Of a stretch of 64,000 nt of DNA, positions 1-7,483 are shown piece by piece. Both the position numbers and the translations under genes were made by a program. Location of the stretch: positions 1 through 64,000 of the IMG/VR virus record IMGVR_UViG_3300008111_000023, one strand, 5' to 3'. The notes below the pieces were generated by a model. It did not search any database, was not told where the DNA came from, and was given only the letters and a program-made list of their open reading frames with translations. This DNA comes from a virus. Position 1 is the first letter of the stretch. Every line of letters starts with the position of its first letter.

Positions 1-2563
1 CTCCTGCTTTAGATGAAATTTGTTTTTTACCGTAGCTAGTACCACCTACTTTATCCCATCCAACAGTTCCGCTGCCTCGACCACCCGATTCATATTTCTC
101 TGCTACAGCTCCTAAACCTGTACCAATCGCAGATGAAGATGCCCCACCACCTCCAACTGCCGATGCTCCAGGTTGATTAGTTGCTCCAGCAGTTTCACCT
201 TTTTGCCTACGTACCATACTATCAAACATTTTTTGAGGATTTGACAGATCAATACCAGGAACGCCACTAGGTCCAGCAGCGGCAGCTTTAGCTGCTGCTA
301 CTTCTGCTTCTTTAGCGGCAGCAACTTTGTTGGCTGCTTCAACTTCTTTTTCTTTTGCTCTTGCCGCTGCCCTACCAGCTACTGTTTCTTTTTCTTTAAC
401 TTCTGTTGCTTCAGTAGTTGCTGTTTTTGCATCTGTTTGAACTTCTTCTACACCTCTAGCTGTTCGATTTTCGGCACGTTTTGCATCTCTAACTAGTTCT
501 CGTTGTTTTAAATCTTTTCTTTCTGCAGCGATACTTTCACGACGAGCTTTTGCTTCATCCTTACTAATACCTCCAAATTTAGGTCCTAAAAATGCCAGTA
601 TAGATGTCATTAAATCTTTGAATCCCAATACAAATATATCGTATAGTTTATCGCCAACTGCTTCAAAAATAGTACCTAAGTCCCATCCCGAATTGTATAA
701 TGCTTTAAATGCTAGATATAGTGCTCCTACCACAAGAGCAATTTTTGCAAAAGGTCCCAACGCCATAAAGGATGCTACGCCCATTTTGAGTAAATTTCCT
801 GCGGCACTTAATGCATTTACTGCCATAGCTTTTAACGGTGCTAGACTCAGTGTTATACCTAATGTTTGTAATGATTGTTTTAAGGTAGCTAGTGCTATTA
901 TACCCTTGTAGGCCAAAAATGATCCAATCAATATGCCACCTGCAACTACTATGTTATCAAAGTTATCTACTACATAACGAAATGCTGGAACTACAACAAG
1001 TTCTACAACGTCAACTAGAGTTCGAAATGATTCCATCATTATGTCTAACAATCCGCTGTTAGCTAAAAACTTAGTAAACTCATTGCTTGTTTCTGCAATT
1101 TTATTTTTATATGCCTCCATGCTTGCTGGATCTAGCTGCTTGTCTTTTAATTCTTTTTCTTTGGCTGCACGTTCGGCTGCGGTCTTTTGTTGTTCGGCCT
1201 GGATCTGGCCCATAGTTTTTTCTCTGGCTGCGGCATCGGCTGCTCCTACAAAAAATCTTTTACTAGCTTCATCACCATGCAATGCCATATTTTCAGCAAC
1301 ACCCGATTTTACAAAAGCCTTTACTTCATTTTGATAGGCAGCATTAAGTTGTTGTGCTTGATTTGCTCCCATTTTACCTGTGGTACGAATCTGCTGATTC
1401 AACTGCATCATGTTTCTAGCACTTTGAGGCAAGAATGCCAATGCTTTTTTACCTGCTTCGGATGTAGCTGTACCTGTGGCAATAATTTCTTTCATGCCTT
1501 CTTGATGCTCTGCTGGTATAGAGTCCATTAAGGAATGCAAATTTTTCTGGCTTTCGGCATCTAACTTGCTAGCAATCAAACGGAACTGCGCATCTTTCAT
1601 CCTAGCATTACGCTGATCTTCTAATTCTTTTTTGCTTTGACCTGTTAACTTTGTCAGTGCATCAAGATCTTTTAAGTATGATCCGGTCTGAGCTATCAAT
1701 TGACTATTGCTCATTCCTTGCAATGCTCCGGTCTTGGCTAACTGGGCTGCATAAGATGCCATACCTTCGTTAATAGCTTCAGTTGAATAGCCTAGTCGAT
1801 TGAGATCTCCTGCTAATGGAGTTCCTTTAATTTGTTTACCTAGTGCTGCTAATCGTCTTGCACCTGCTTCACTATCACCACCTAACAATGCAAGGTCTTT
1901 ACCAGTCTTAGCAAGAATTCCACTAAACTGTTCAAATGTTAATCCAGCACCAGTTGCTGCATCCATCATCTCAGTCATGCTGCCGCCAAAGTTTGCACCG
2001 ACACTGGCAGATTTCTTAAATGCTTCATAGGTTTTTTCAGCAGCTCCTGCTACCGCACCAAACATAGAACCTAGTACGCCTCCTACAATTGGTATTTGAG
2101 TAAACACCTGAGCAGTTGAAGTTAGACTATCTCCAAGATTTGCCAAAGAACTCAACATGCCAGTCATACCAGTAGCCAAACTAGACACCGTTGATCCTAA
2201 CTGAGACAGTTTGCCCGCAACAAAATTCATTTGATCGAGCTGTTTTTGTTGGGCTTTTAATTTTGCCTCATCTGCCTCCTTGAGTTTTTTATCAATCTCA
2301 AGTTGTTTATTATCCGCTTCTAGCTTTTTTTTCTGAGCTTCAGTAAGTTTATCTTGCGCTGCCTGTTGCTTTTTGGCTGCTGCCGCAAGTTTCTTTAATT
2401 CTTTTTCAAGTTCTTGTTGTGATTTTGCCTGTGCAGCTTTATCTTTACCAGTATTATTGGCAATAACAGTCATGGCCGCAAGAAGTTGCTTTAGTGTAGC
2501 CTCCGTGGCTGCATTGTTTAATTGTATTGGCTGTCCGCCAAAATCACCAGTAACTTCTGCCAT
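1..2563 (-). CDS. Tail tape-measure protein, C-terminus beyond window
   Basis: Begins with ATG at 2563 (MAEVTGDFGG) and stays open to base 1, giving at least 854 residues; the C-terminus is outside the window. Residues about 40-90 are a Lys/Gln/Ala-rich coiled coil. Residues about 95-480 are Ala/Gly-rich and helical. Two hydrophobic stretches lie near residues 525-560 and 590-625, as expected of a tape measure that contacts the host membrane. A second charged coiled coil covers about 670-780. The last visible part (from about residue 822, YESGGRGSGTVGW then GGTSYGKKQ) resembles the start of a lysozyme- or transglycosylase-like domain seen at the end of some contractile-tail proteins. It diverges from the gp26-like gene, next to which a tape measure is expected. 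Function is inferred from architecture and context. Confidence 0.8.
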   Translation of the reverse strand, partial: MAEVTGDFGGQPIQLNNAATEATLKQLLAAMTVIANNTGKDKAAQAKSQQELEKELKKLAAAAKKQQAAQDKLTEAQKKKLEADNKQLEIDKKLKEADEAKLKAQQKQLDQMNFVAGKLSQLGSTVSSLATGMTGMLSSLANLGDSLTSTAQVFTQIPIVGGVLGSMFGAVAGAAEKTYEAFKKSASVGANFGGSMTEMMDAATGAGLTFEQFSGILAKTGKDLALLGGDSEAGARRLAALGKQIKGTPLAGDLNRLGYSTEAINEGMASYAAQLAKTGALQGMSNSQLIAQTGSYLKDLDALTKLTGQSKKELEDQRNARMKDAQFRLIASKLDAESQKNLHSLMDSIPAEHQEGMKEIIATGTATSEAGKKALAFLPQSARNMMQLNQQIRTTGKMGANQAQQLNAAYQNEVKAFVKSGVAENMALHGDEASKRFFVGAADAAAREKTMGQIQAEQQKTAAERAAKEKELKDKQLDPASMEAYKNKIAETSNEFTKFLANSGLLDIMMESFRTLVDVVELVVVPAFRYVVDNFDNIVVAGGILIGSFLAYKGIIALATLKQSLQTLGITLSLAPLKAMAVNALSAAGNLLKMGVASFMALGPFAKIALVVGALYLAFKALYNSGWDLGTIFEAVGDKLYDIFVLGFKDLMTSILAFLGPKFGGISKDEAKARRESIAAERKDLKQRELVRDAKRAENRTARGVEEVQTDAKTATTEATEVKEKETVAGRAAARAKEKEVEAANKVAAAKEAEVAAAKAAAAGPSGVPGIDLSNPQKMFDSMVRRQKGETAGATNQPGASAVGGGGASSSAIGTGLGAVAEKYESGGRGSGTVGWDKVGGTSYGKKQISSKAG

Positions 2564-2589
2564 TTAGTTTAGACCTTGAAAACTGCGCA

Positions 2590-2597
2590 TATAAATA
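2590..2597 (+). promoter_or_regulatory. T4-type late promoter for gp26-like gene
   Basis: Exact TATAAATA, the T4 late -10 box read by a gp55-type sigma factor. It lies about 33 bases before the ATG at 2631, which has a GGAG ribosome-binding site at 2621-2624. No -35 element is needed at T4 late promoters. Confidence 0.7.
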
Positions 2598-2612
2598 TAC
2601 GACTAGATAAAG

Positions 2613-2620
2613 TATTTATC
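2613..2620 (-). promoter_or_regulatory. T4-type late promoter for tape-measure gene
   Basis: Reads GATAAATA on the minus strand, about 50 bases before the tape-measure ATG at 2563. It lies downstream of the plus-strand late box at 2590-2597, so the two divergent promoters overlap and each transcript crosses the other box. Confidence 0.6.
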
Positions 2621-2630
2621 GGAGATAAAA

Positions 2631-3497
2631 ATGCCAGATCAAACAATGCCGCAACCTGTTAAAAAACACAATCCACTTGCTAATTATTTTAGGCAACCCA
2701 AGTTGTATATGAAACTTCCCAGTCACGGACGCTTCTATCCAGAAGGCTCATTAGATCGCAGCGAGATCGACGAATACCCAGTCTATGCTATGACTGCTAA
2801 AGATGAGTTAATGTTTAAAACACCTGATGCTCTAATGAACGGTCAGGCCACTGTGGAAGTTATTCGGAGCTGTGTACCTGCTATTAAAGAACCGTGGCTA
2901 ATGCCTAGTCTAGATTTAGATGCAGTACTTATTGCCATTCGAATTGCCACTTACGGCGAGCAAATGGATATTAATTCTAGCTGTCCAGAATGTAAACACT
3001 TTAACGAGTTTTCAATGAACCTCGTTCAGTATCTTGACGAAATTGCGCAAACTGATTATAATACCGAAGTTAATGTACCTCCATTGAGCGTGCATATTAG
3101 ACCGTACAGCTACAAAGAAATTAGTAAGGCTGCTATTAAAGGTCTAGAACAACAAAAAATATTCAGTATCGTTAACGACGAAACAATGCCTGATGAGGAA
3201 AAAATTGAAAAATTTGGAGAAAGTTTTGTTAAATTAACTCAACTTACTGTAGACGTTGTTGCAGGTTGTATTACAAAAATTATCACTCCCGAAGGTGAAG
3301 TTGAAGATCCTGCATTAATTAAAGAGTTTGTAGAGAATGCTCCTAGCGATATTTTCAATTCTATTAATGAACGAGTGCTGACTCTAAAAGAGCAGATGGC
3401 ATTAAAAGCACAGAACGTAGAATGTACAGAATGTCATCATAAATGGAATGTTGAAGTAACAATGGATCAAACAAATTTTTTCGGCAAAGGATCTTAA
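2631..3497 (+). CDS. 26: Baseplate hub/assembly protein, T4 gp26-like
   Basis: 288 residues. The start has a GGAG site six bases upstream. The protein matches the T4 baseplate protein family typified by gp26: an N-terminal segment with KLPSHGRFYPEG, a central helical region, and two zinc-ribbon-like cysteine pairs, CPEC near residue 120 and CTECHH near the C-terminus. In T4 gp26 is a minor protein needed for assembly of the central baseplate hub. The tape-measure gene next to it diverges, whereas in T4 both lie in one direction. The last codons contain a slippery heptamer followed by a hairpin, so a fraction of ribosomes may produce a longer form ending at 3709. Confidence 0.8.
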   Translation: MPDQTMPQPVKKHNPLANYFRQPKLYMKLPSHGRFYPEGSLDRSEIDEYPVYAMTAKDELMFKTPDALMNGQATVEVIRSCVPAIKEPWLMPSLDLDAVLIAIRIATYGEQMDINSSCPECKHFNEFSMNLVQYLDEIAQTDYNTEVNVPPLSVHIRPYSYKEISKAAIKGLEQQKIFSIVNDETMPDEEKIEKFGESFVKLTQLTVDVVAGCITKIITPEGEVEDPALIKEFVENAPSDIFNSINERVLTLKEQMALKAQNVECTECHHKWNVEVTMDQTNFFGKGS

Positions 3498-3519
3498 CAC
3501 TGCCTCAGGCTGAGATCCT
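3476..3519 (+). promoter_or_regulatory. Putative programmed -1 frameshift signal
   Basis: The heptamer T TTT TTC at 3476-3482 sits in the correct phase relative to the gp26-like frame (AAT TTT TTC). Five bases further on, 3488-3496 (AGGATCTTA) pairs with 3511-3519 (TGAGATCCT) in a nine-base-pair stem containing one G-U pair and a 14-base loop. The zero-frame stop (3495-3497) lies at the edge of this hairpin. Heptamer, short spacer and strong stem are the standard elements of a bacterial or phage -1 frameshift site. Confidence 0.75.
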
Positions 3520-3709
3520 AGAATATGTTAAGTCGTTGGAAAAAGAGGCTGTGGCTATTAAGAAAGATGCACTTAAAATATGTTGGTATATGAGAGGTAT
3601 GAGTTATGAAGAGGCTATGAATCTCAGCTACGAAGAACGTTCACTTGTTGGAGAAATTATCAAAGACAATTTAGAAACTACTAAGAAAAGCGGATTACCG
3701 TTCTTCTAA
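3482..3709 (+). CDS. Frameshift extension of the gp26-like protein
   Basis: A 75-residue open stretch in the -1 frame relative to the gp26-like gene, from the slip site to TAA at 3707-3709. It has no convincing start codon with a ribosome-binding site near its beginning. The peptide is soluble, charged and helical (for example LPQAEILEYVKSLEKEA and MRGMSYEEAMNLSYEER), so it looks like real coding sequence. The likely product is a fusion of about 360 residues made of the gp26-like protein plus this tail. The layout recalls the tail assembly chaperone pair of lambda-type phages (G and GT), which also sits next to the tape-measure gene. A separately initiated small protein is the alternative. 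Confidence 0.7.
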   Translation, partial: RQRILTLPQAEILEYVKSLEKEAVAIKKDALKICWYMRGMSYEEAMNLSYEERSLVGEIIKDNLETTKKSGLPFF

Positions 3710-3711
3710 TA

Positions 3712-3737
3712 AAAAAGGACTCCTAGGAGTCCTTTTT
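3712..3737. terminator. Bidirectional rho-independent terminator
   Basis: A perfect inverted repeat, AAAAAGGACTCCT / AGGAGTCCTTTTT, between two convergent genes. It gives a GC-rich stem followed by a run of T on either strand, so it can end both the gp26 transcript and the minus-strand transcript that terminates at 3743. Confidence 0.9.
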
Positions 3738-3742
3738 GTTTG

Positions 3743-5011
3743 TTAACGCTTTCTAAACAAACTGAAACTTTCTGAAACTTTCTCTCTAACTTTAGTTGGC
3801 TTTGAAGTTCCCATAATATTTCTACGGTCAGCATCAATCGATTCTTGAGCAGCTGGTGCTGCTGCCTTTGCTTTCATTCCTTTTCTAATTTTACCTAATG
3901 TATTCGAACCGTATTCTGCTTGTTTACGAACAGCATTAAGTGCTTGTCCAGGTAATGGTTTACCGGTTTCTTTGTCAAATGTTGGCTCACCAATATTGGT
4001 CGCACGTTTGAGTCCTACAGTGGCTACAGGATTTGCAATAACTTTTTCACCGCTTGGTGAAGTTGTGGTTGCTCCAGGTTCAGCAGCTGGTTTAGGATTT
4101 GGTTTACCAGTTTTAGTATCGAATCCGTATGGTGCTTCTGCTTTGGCAGCTTCGCGATTCTTTTTCATCTGTGCAGGGCTTGCTACACCAGTTTGTGTGT
4201 TGTAGTTTGGTTCATCAGCTGCTGGTGCTGCTGGCTCAGTTGTTGCTGCTGGTGCAGGTTGAGTCGGTGCTGAAGCAGCAGGCGCAGCATTTGGATTACC
4301 TGGTTTAGCTTTGTTAGTTTTGCTAGTAGGAGTATTGGCCATTGTATTAGGCTTTGCAGATGCTCCTGCTTTTGCCAATTGTCCTGCCATGTTAGCCATT
4401 GCACCACTATCAGCTGGAGCTTCTGCGCCACCTGCTGCCGGTTTTGCAGCAGGAGCCGCTGGCTTAGCGGCAGGAGCAGCACCTACTTCTTTTTGTAATG
4501 TTGCTAAAATTCTTTGCTTGCCTTTCTTATCAAGTTTGTCAATATTTGCTTTAACTTGAGCATAGGCGGTACCACCTGCTGCGGGTGCAGGTTCACTTGC
4601 CGGAGCTCCGCTTGCTGCCGGTGCCGAAGCTGCTCCACCACTTGCTGCAGGTGTAGTATTACTTGCCGGTGCTGAAGTTGCAGGTGCCGAAGCTGCTCCA
4701 CTACCTGCTGCCGTTGTTGTCTTAGTTTTTGGAGCTGCTTTAGCTGTAGGAGTTGTTCCAGCTGTTGCTGTATTGTCTGCCGGAGCTGCTCCAGCGTCTG
4801 CTGCTGGTTCGTCGCCTGCGCCTGCTACTGTGGCTTTACCTGCCTGAAATCCTTTTTTAACAGCAGACCCTAGACCTGCTACGCCGCCTGCTACTGCGCC
4901 AACACCTTTAGCAACAGTACCTGCAACTTTACCGATGCCGGCTCCAATTTTATTTAGAATAGGACCTTCGTCTAATTGGTTGTTTTCTACTAATATTTCT
5001 GTAATTTTCAT
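3743..5011 (-). CDS. Ala/Pro-rich putative internal head protein
   Basis: 422 residues, strongly enriched in Ala, Pro, Gly, Thr and Lys, with long low-complexity linkers. The N-terminus MKITEILVE resembles the capsid-targeting leader of T4 internal proteins, which the gp21 protease cuts after L/I-x-E; LVE is at residues 7-9. A glycine-rich amphipathic stretch follows (about 18-60). A compact segment at about 146-175 (YAQVKANIDKLDKK...) is shared with the C-terminus of the next gene. The basic C-terminus (SLFRKR) would suit contact with DNA. It starts one base after the stop of the upstream gene, so the two are probably translationally coupled. Role inferred: packaged core protein, possibly ejected with DNA. 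Confidence 0.55.
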   Translation of the reverse strand: MKITEILVENNQLDEGPILNKIGAGIGKVAGTVAKGVGAVAGGVAGLGSAVKKGFQAGKATVAGAGDEPAADAGAAPADNTATAGTTPTAKAAPKTKTTTAAGSGAASAPATSAPASNTTPAASGGAASAPAASGAPASEPAPAAGGTAYAQVKANIDKLDKKGKQRILATLQKEVGAAPAAKPAAPAAKPAAGGAEAPADSGAMANMAGQLAKAGASAKPNTMANTPTSKTNKAKPGNPNAAPAASAPTQPAPAATTEPAAPAADEPNYNTQTGVASPAQMKKNREAAKAEAPYGFDTKTGKPNPKPAAEPGATTTSPSGEKVIANPVATVGLKRATNIGEPTFDKETGKPLPGQALNAVRKQAEYGSNTLGKIRKGMKAKAAAPAAQESIDADRRNIMGTSKPTKVREKVSESFSLFRKR

Positions 5012-5012
5012 T

Positions 5013-6494
5013 TTATGAAGTTCCTAATTGTTTTTGTAGATACGCAGTAAGGCGTCGTTTACTTTTTTTATCTAGTTTAGCTAAGTCTGCTTTAACTTGA
5101 GCGTATAATGTTGCACCAGCATCCTGAGTTCCTGCACTAGATATTTTTAAAGATTTATACACAGTGTCAATGGCAGTAGTGTCTACTCCTTGACTAGTTA
5201 AAAACTTTTTAAGTTCTTCACTGTCAGTAGGTGCACCAGCTTTTTGCCAAGCTGAATTTAATTTGTCAGCGGTGATCTTGGTAGTTAAATTGGTACCAAC
5301 TGTGCGAGCTTTATCCATTGCTTTGCCAGCAAATCCTTTGATGACATCCATTGGCCCTTCGTTGAGTTGCGATTCAGTAATGCGTTTGAACACTAGATAT
5401 ACTTGTCCTTCACTTAAAGGACGAACTTGTTGTTCTATAGATTCTTTTTTAGTTAGACTGCCCTTGACCCCCGCACCGGCAACCGCACCTTGTGCAGCAG
5501 CACCGAGATATTTGGTAGCTTCTTGAGCAGCCTGTGCTGCTTGACTGATCATAGTTCTACTAGCTTGATCAGAAGCTATTTGAGCTATGTATTGTTTATC
5601 ATTAAATGTATCAGCAATCATACCTTCAAGTGACTTCCAAGTGGCTGCACTTTGTTCATAGTCGCCTGCTTTCCAATATTGTCCCGCCTCGCTAAACAAT
5701 TTTTTAGCTGTGTTTATATCTTCTGGAGTTCCTACTAGACCTTTAATTTCAAAATTAGCCCATCGTGTACCCAATTCTCCGCCAACTTCATCAAAGATCT
5801 GATTCATGTTCAAACGAAGTGCATTAGGGAACATAGTGTCCTTAACAACCTGCGCACCGCCTTTGATCGCATCGCCTAGCAATTCAAAAGTTTTACCTGC
5901 AATAAAACCGTAGGCCGCAGTTTTAATACCTTTACCAATAGCTGTTGAAAGTTTTTCACCTTTGAGTAATTCTACAGCGCCTCGCAGTACTTGACCAGCA
6001 ATTGCGCCACCAACTGGGCCTCCTGCTAATGAAGCGATTGCAGTAAGCACACCTACAATCGCTGCTGTTTTTCCAGGATTTTCTTTAGCCCATATCCCCA
6101 TTTGAGAAATACCATCTAGTATTTTGCTGTCCGGAAACTTGGTATTAATTTTATTCTTTAATTGATCAAACTTTTGATCAAAGGCTTTAACTGGAGTTGT
6201 ATCCTGTAGCCATTTACCGATATTATCAACAATCTCGTTGGCTTTTTTACCAACATCGATCCCTTTGCCTAACATGGTTCTATTACCGCCTGCGTCAGTT
6301 GCAGATTTTTCTACGGCACCAAATATAGATTTGATTTGATCAGGACTAAGGCTAGCTTCAATTAAAGGCCGTAATTCATGATAAATGCCTTCAACAACAG
6401 TACGTTGTTCTTGATCAAGGCCATGACACGATTCTAATAGAATTTTATTAGAATTATTCATATGTTGTTCAAATAATATATTGCTGATTCTCAT
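5013..6494 (-). CDS. Putative internal head protein with capsid-targeting leader
   Basis: 493 residues. The N-terminus MRISNILFEQ aligns position by position with that of the downstream gene and has an L-x-E motif at residues 7-9, as expected for cleavage by a T4 gp21-type prohead protease. Residues about 135-215 are Gly/Ala-rich and hydrophobic (including IASLAGGPVGGAIAGQVL), which could insert in a membrane. Residues about 370-440 form a helical module opening with LNEGPMDVI, and the last 30 residues repeat the YAQVKA module of its neighbour. A late-type promoter precedes the gene. I do not recognise a catalytic domain. A structural core or ejected protein is the best inference. Confidence 0.55.
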   Translation of the reverse strand: MRISNILFEQHMNNSNKILLESCHGLDQEQRTVVEGIYHELRPLIEASLSPDQIKSIFGAVEKSATDAGGNRTMLGKGIDVGKKANEIVDNIGKWLQDTTPVKAFDQKFDQLKNKINTKFPDSKILDGISQMGIWAKENPGKTAAIVGVLTAIASLAGGPVGGAIAGQVLRGAVELLKGEKLSTAIGKGIKTAAYGFIAGKTFELLGDAIKGGAQVVKDTMFPNALRLNMNQIFDEVGGELGTRWANFEIKGLVGTPEDINTAKKLFSEAGQYWKAGDYEQSAATWKSLEGMIADTFNDKQYIAQIASDQASRTMISQAAQAAQEATKYLGAAAQGAVAGAGVKGSLTKKESIEQQVRPLSEGQVYLVFKRITESQLNEGPMDVIKGFAGKAMDKARTVGTNLTTKITADKLNSAWQKAGAPTDSEELKKFLTSQGVDTTAIDTVYKSLKISSAGTQDAGATLYAQVKADLAKLDKKSKRRLTAYLQKQLGTS

Positions 6495-6516
6495 AAGTAT
6501 TCAAAGATTAATATGT

Positions 6517-6524
6517 TATTTATT
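6517..6524 (-). promoter_or_regulatory. T4-type late promoter for head-protein pair
   Basis: Reads AATAAATA on the minus strand, 22 bases upstream of the ATG at 6494. It fits the late box seen elsewhere in the window and would drive the two putative internal head proteins late in infection. Confidence 0.5.
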
Positions 6525-6697
6525 GTAATTGTGAGCTGAAGCTCACATTCGTTTTCGCTTTCGCTCAACGAATTTTCTTTCTTCTAAACATTGTTGATTA
6601 TAATAATTGCGAAGCAATTTAAGTATTATGCAGATTGTTCAGTCATACTTAGCCCTTGCGGGCTAAGAAGCATTATGCGAGTTGCACAGTACATACA

Positions 6698-6777
6698 GCG
6701 TTATGGCAATTACAGAGGCGGTCATCCGGTACCTCGAGCCACGTCTTATTAATGACGGCGGATTGCTACACAAACGC
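6698..6777. ncRNA. Possible structured RNA, multi-branched fold
   Basis: Pairings nest into one junction. Outer stem 6698-6702/6773-6777 (GCGTT/AACGC). Second stem 6704-6710/6762-6768 (seven pairs with one G-U). A hairpin at 6715-6735 (GAGG CGG / CCG CCTC with a TCAT loop and a GTA bulge). A hairpin at 6742-6757 (CGTC/GACG). The loop at 6721-6725 (GTCAT) can also pair with 6752-6756. It could be a non-coding RNA or a leader element of either strand. It matches no RNA family I know and is not a tRNA. Confidence 0.35.
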
Positions 6778-6814
6778 AGTCTTGCATAACAACCGTGGGT
6801 TTTTCTCCCATCTT

Positions 6815-7252
6815 TTAGCCTTGATATAATACTTTCTTGTACAGTAAACCGGTTCTGTAGGCATATCCGATCGTGGTCCTGTTAAGGATACTACTGTACA
6901 ATTTGTGATTAAATTGTTCTCTAGCTTCTATGTAAGAGCATTGCGCCTTGGATGTACAGTAAAATAATATGTCTCTACGGAAATTTTCTTTGCCTAATTG
7001 TTCCACATCCTTGCTTAATTCAACGTTTGACCCGTAATAATCACGCCAATCGCTGTCTATTTTAGAACGTATCTTCTTTTTCTTCTTGTTGCCGTTTTTG
7101 AGTTTTACTGTTTTGTAGCTAGTTTTTGAGAATTTGGCTAGTTTTTTGCCTATGTATTTCCTGCCAGTAATATTATTAGTAATAAGATAAACGAATCCTA
7201 CGCAAGTTTCGGGTAGCTCTTCTATTAACTGATTTTCATAATACCATGACAT
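6815..7252 (-). CDS. GIY-YIG-like endonuclease domain protein
   Basis: 145 residues. Near the N-terminus it has GFVYLITN then GRKYIGKK, which correspond to the two halves of the GIY-YIG nuclease signature. A very basic stretch (NGNKKKKKIRSK) follows, then helical residues. It is last in an operon with gp46 and gp47 and directly follows the 76-residue gene. It could be a free-standing homing or seg-type endonuclease, or a domesticated nuclease helping DNA processing. The catalytic Arg and Glu of the family cannot be assigned confidently by eye. Confidence 0.55.
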   Translation of the reverse strand: MSWYYENQLIEELPETCVGFVYLITNNITGRKYIGKKLAKFSKTSYKTVKLKNGNKKKKKIRSKIDSDWRDYYGSNVELSKDVEQLGKENFRRDILFYCTSKAQCSYIEAREQFNHKLYSSILNRTTIGYAYRTGLLYKKVLYQG

Positions 7253-7483
7253 TCACTTAGTTATTGTCTTGGGCCTTCCTATCATGCCTTTTCTGGATCT
7301 TTTGCGTTCTTCACGCTTTGCCTGTATTTCTACCCTGCGGGTGCTTGCTTCGTTGCGTATTTCACTTAGCCAATATCGTGCCTTAATGCCTGCTTCGTCT
7401 GAGCCTTTATATTCAAATCGTTCCTGCCACTTAAAATATTCCTGAAAAGCAGCAATCATTTTGTCGTGGCTTTCTGTAGTCAA
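7253..7483 (-). CDS. Small conserved basic protein downstream of gp46
   Basis: 76 residues, helical and strongly charged, with a basic C-terminus (KREERKRSRKGMIGRPK). The start is TTG at 7483, overlapping the TGA of gp46 by two bases. The residues after it (MTTESHDKMIAAFQEYF) look like the N-terminus of a small protein I know from marine T4-like phages, which supports the TTG over the ATG eight codons later. Function unknown; nucleic-acid binding is possible from charge alone. Confidence 0.6.
   Translation of the reverse strand: MTTESHDKMIAAFQEYFKWQERFEYKGSDEAGIKARYWLSEIRNEASTRRVEIQAKREERKRSRKGMIGRPKTITK

Larger units (their letters stand above)
6495..6814. other. 320-base gene-free gap rich in inverted repeats
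   Basis: No credible coding sequence. It contains several separate hairpins: 6531-6546 (GTGAGC/GCTCAC with a TGAA loop), 6547-6573 (ATTCGTT/AACGAAT), 6605-6619 (AATTGC/GCAATT) and 6648-6667 (CTTAGCCC/GGGCTAAG with a TTGC loop), then a nested fold at 6698-6777. Two imperfect copies of a roughly 24-base unit beginning ATTATGC start near 6625 and 6672. None of the hairpins is followed by a clear T-run on the minus strand, so simple terminators do not explain it. Confidence 0.6.

Noticed and set aside
4183-4701. Gln/Leu-rich minus-strand frames inside the Ala/Pro-rich gene
   Set aside because: They are frame shadows created by the repetitive GCN/CCN codons of the real gene and have no ribosome-binding sites.
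6728-6738. Adjacent GGTACC and CTCGAG sites suggesting a cloning scar
   Set aside because: They form part of the natural hairpins, and surrounding sequence fits the phage.
6690-6800. Possible tRNA or tRNA-like gene in the structured gap
   Set aside because: Several stems nest, but there is no TTC-like T-loop, no seven-base anticodon loop in place and no CCA-type acceptor geometry.
6495-7252. Group I intron made of the structured gap plus the GIY-YIG gene
   Set aside because: No interrupted gene flanks it, the nuclease follows its upstream gene directly, and no P/Q/R/S core was recognised.
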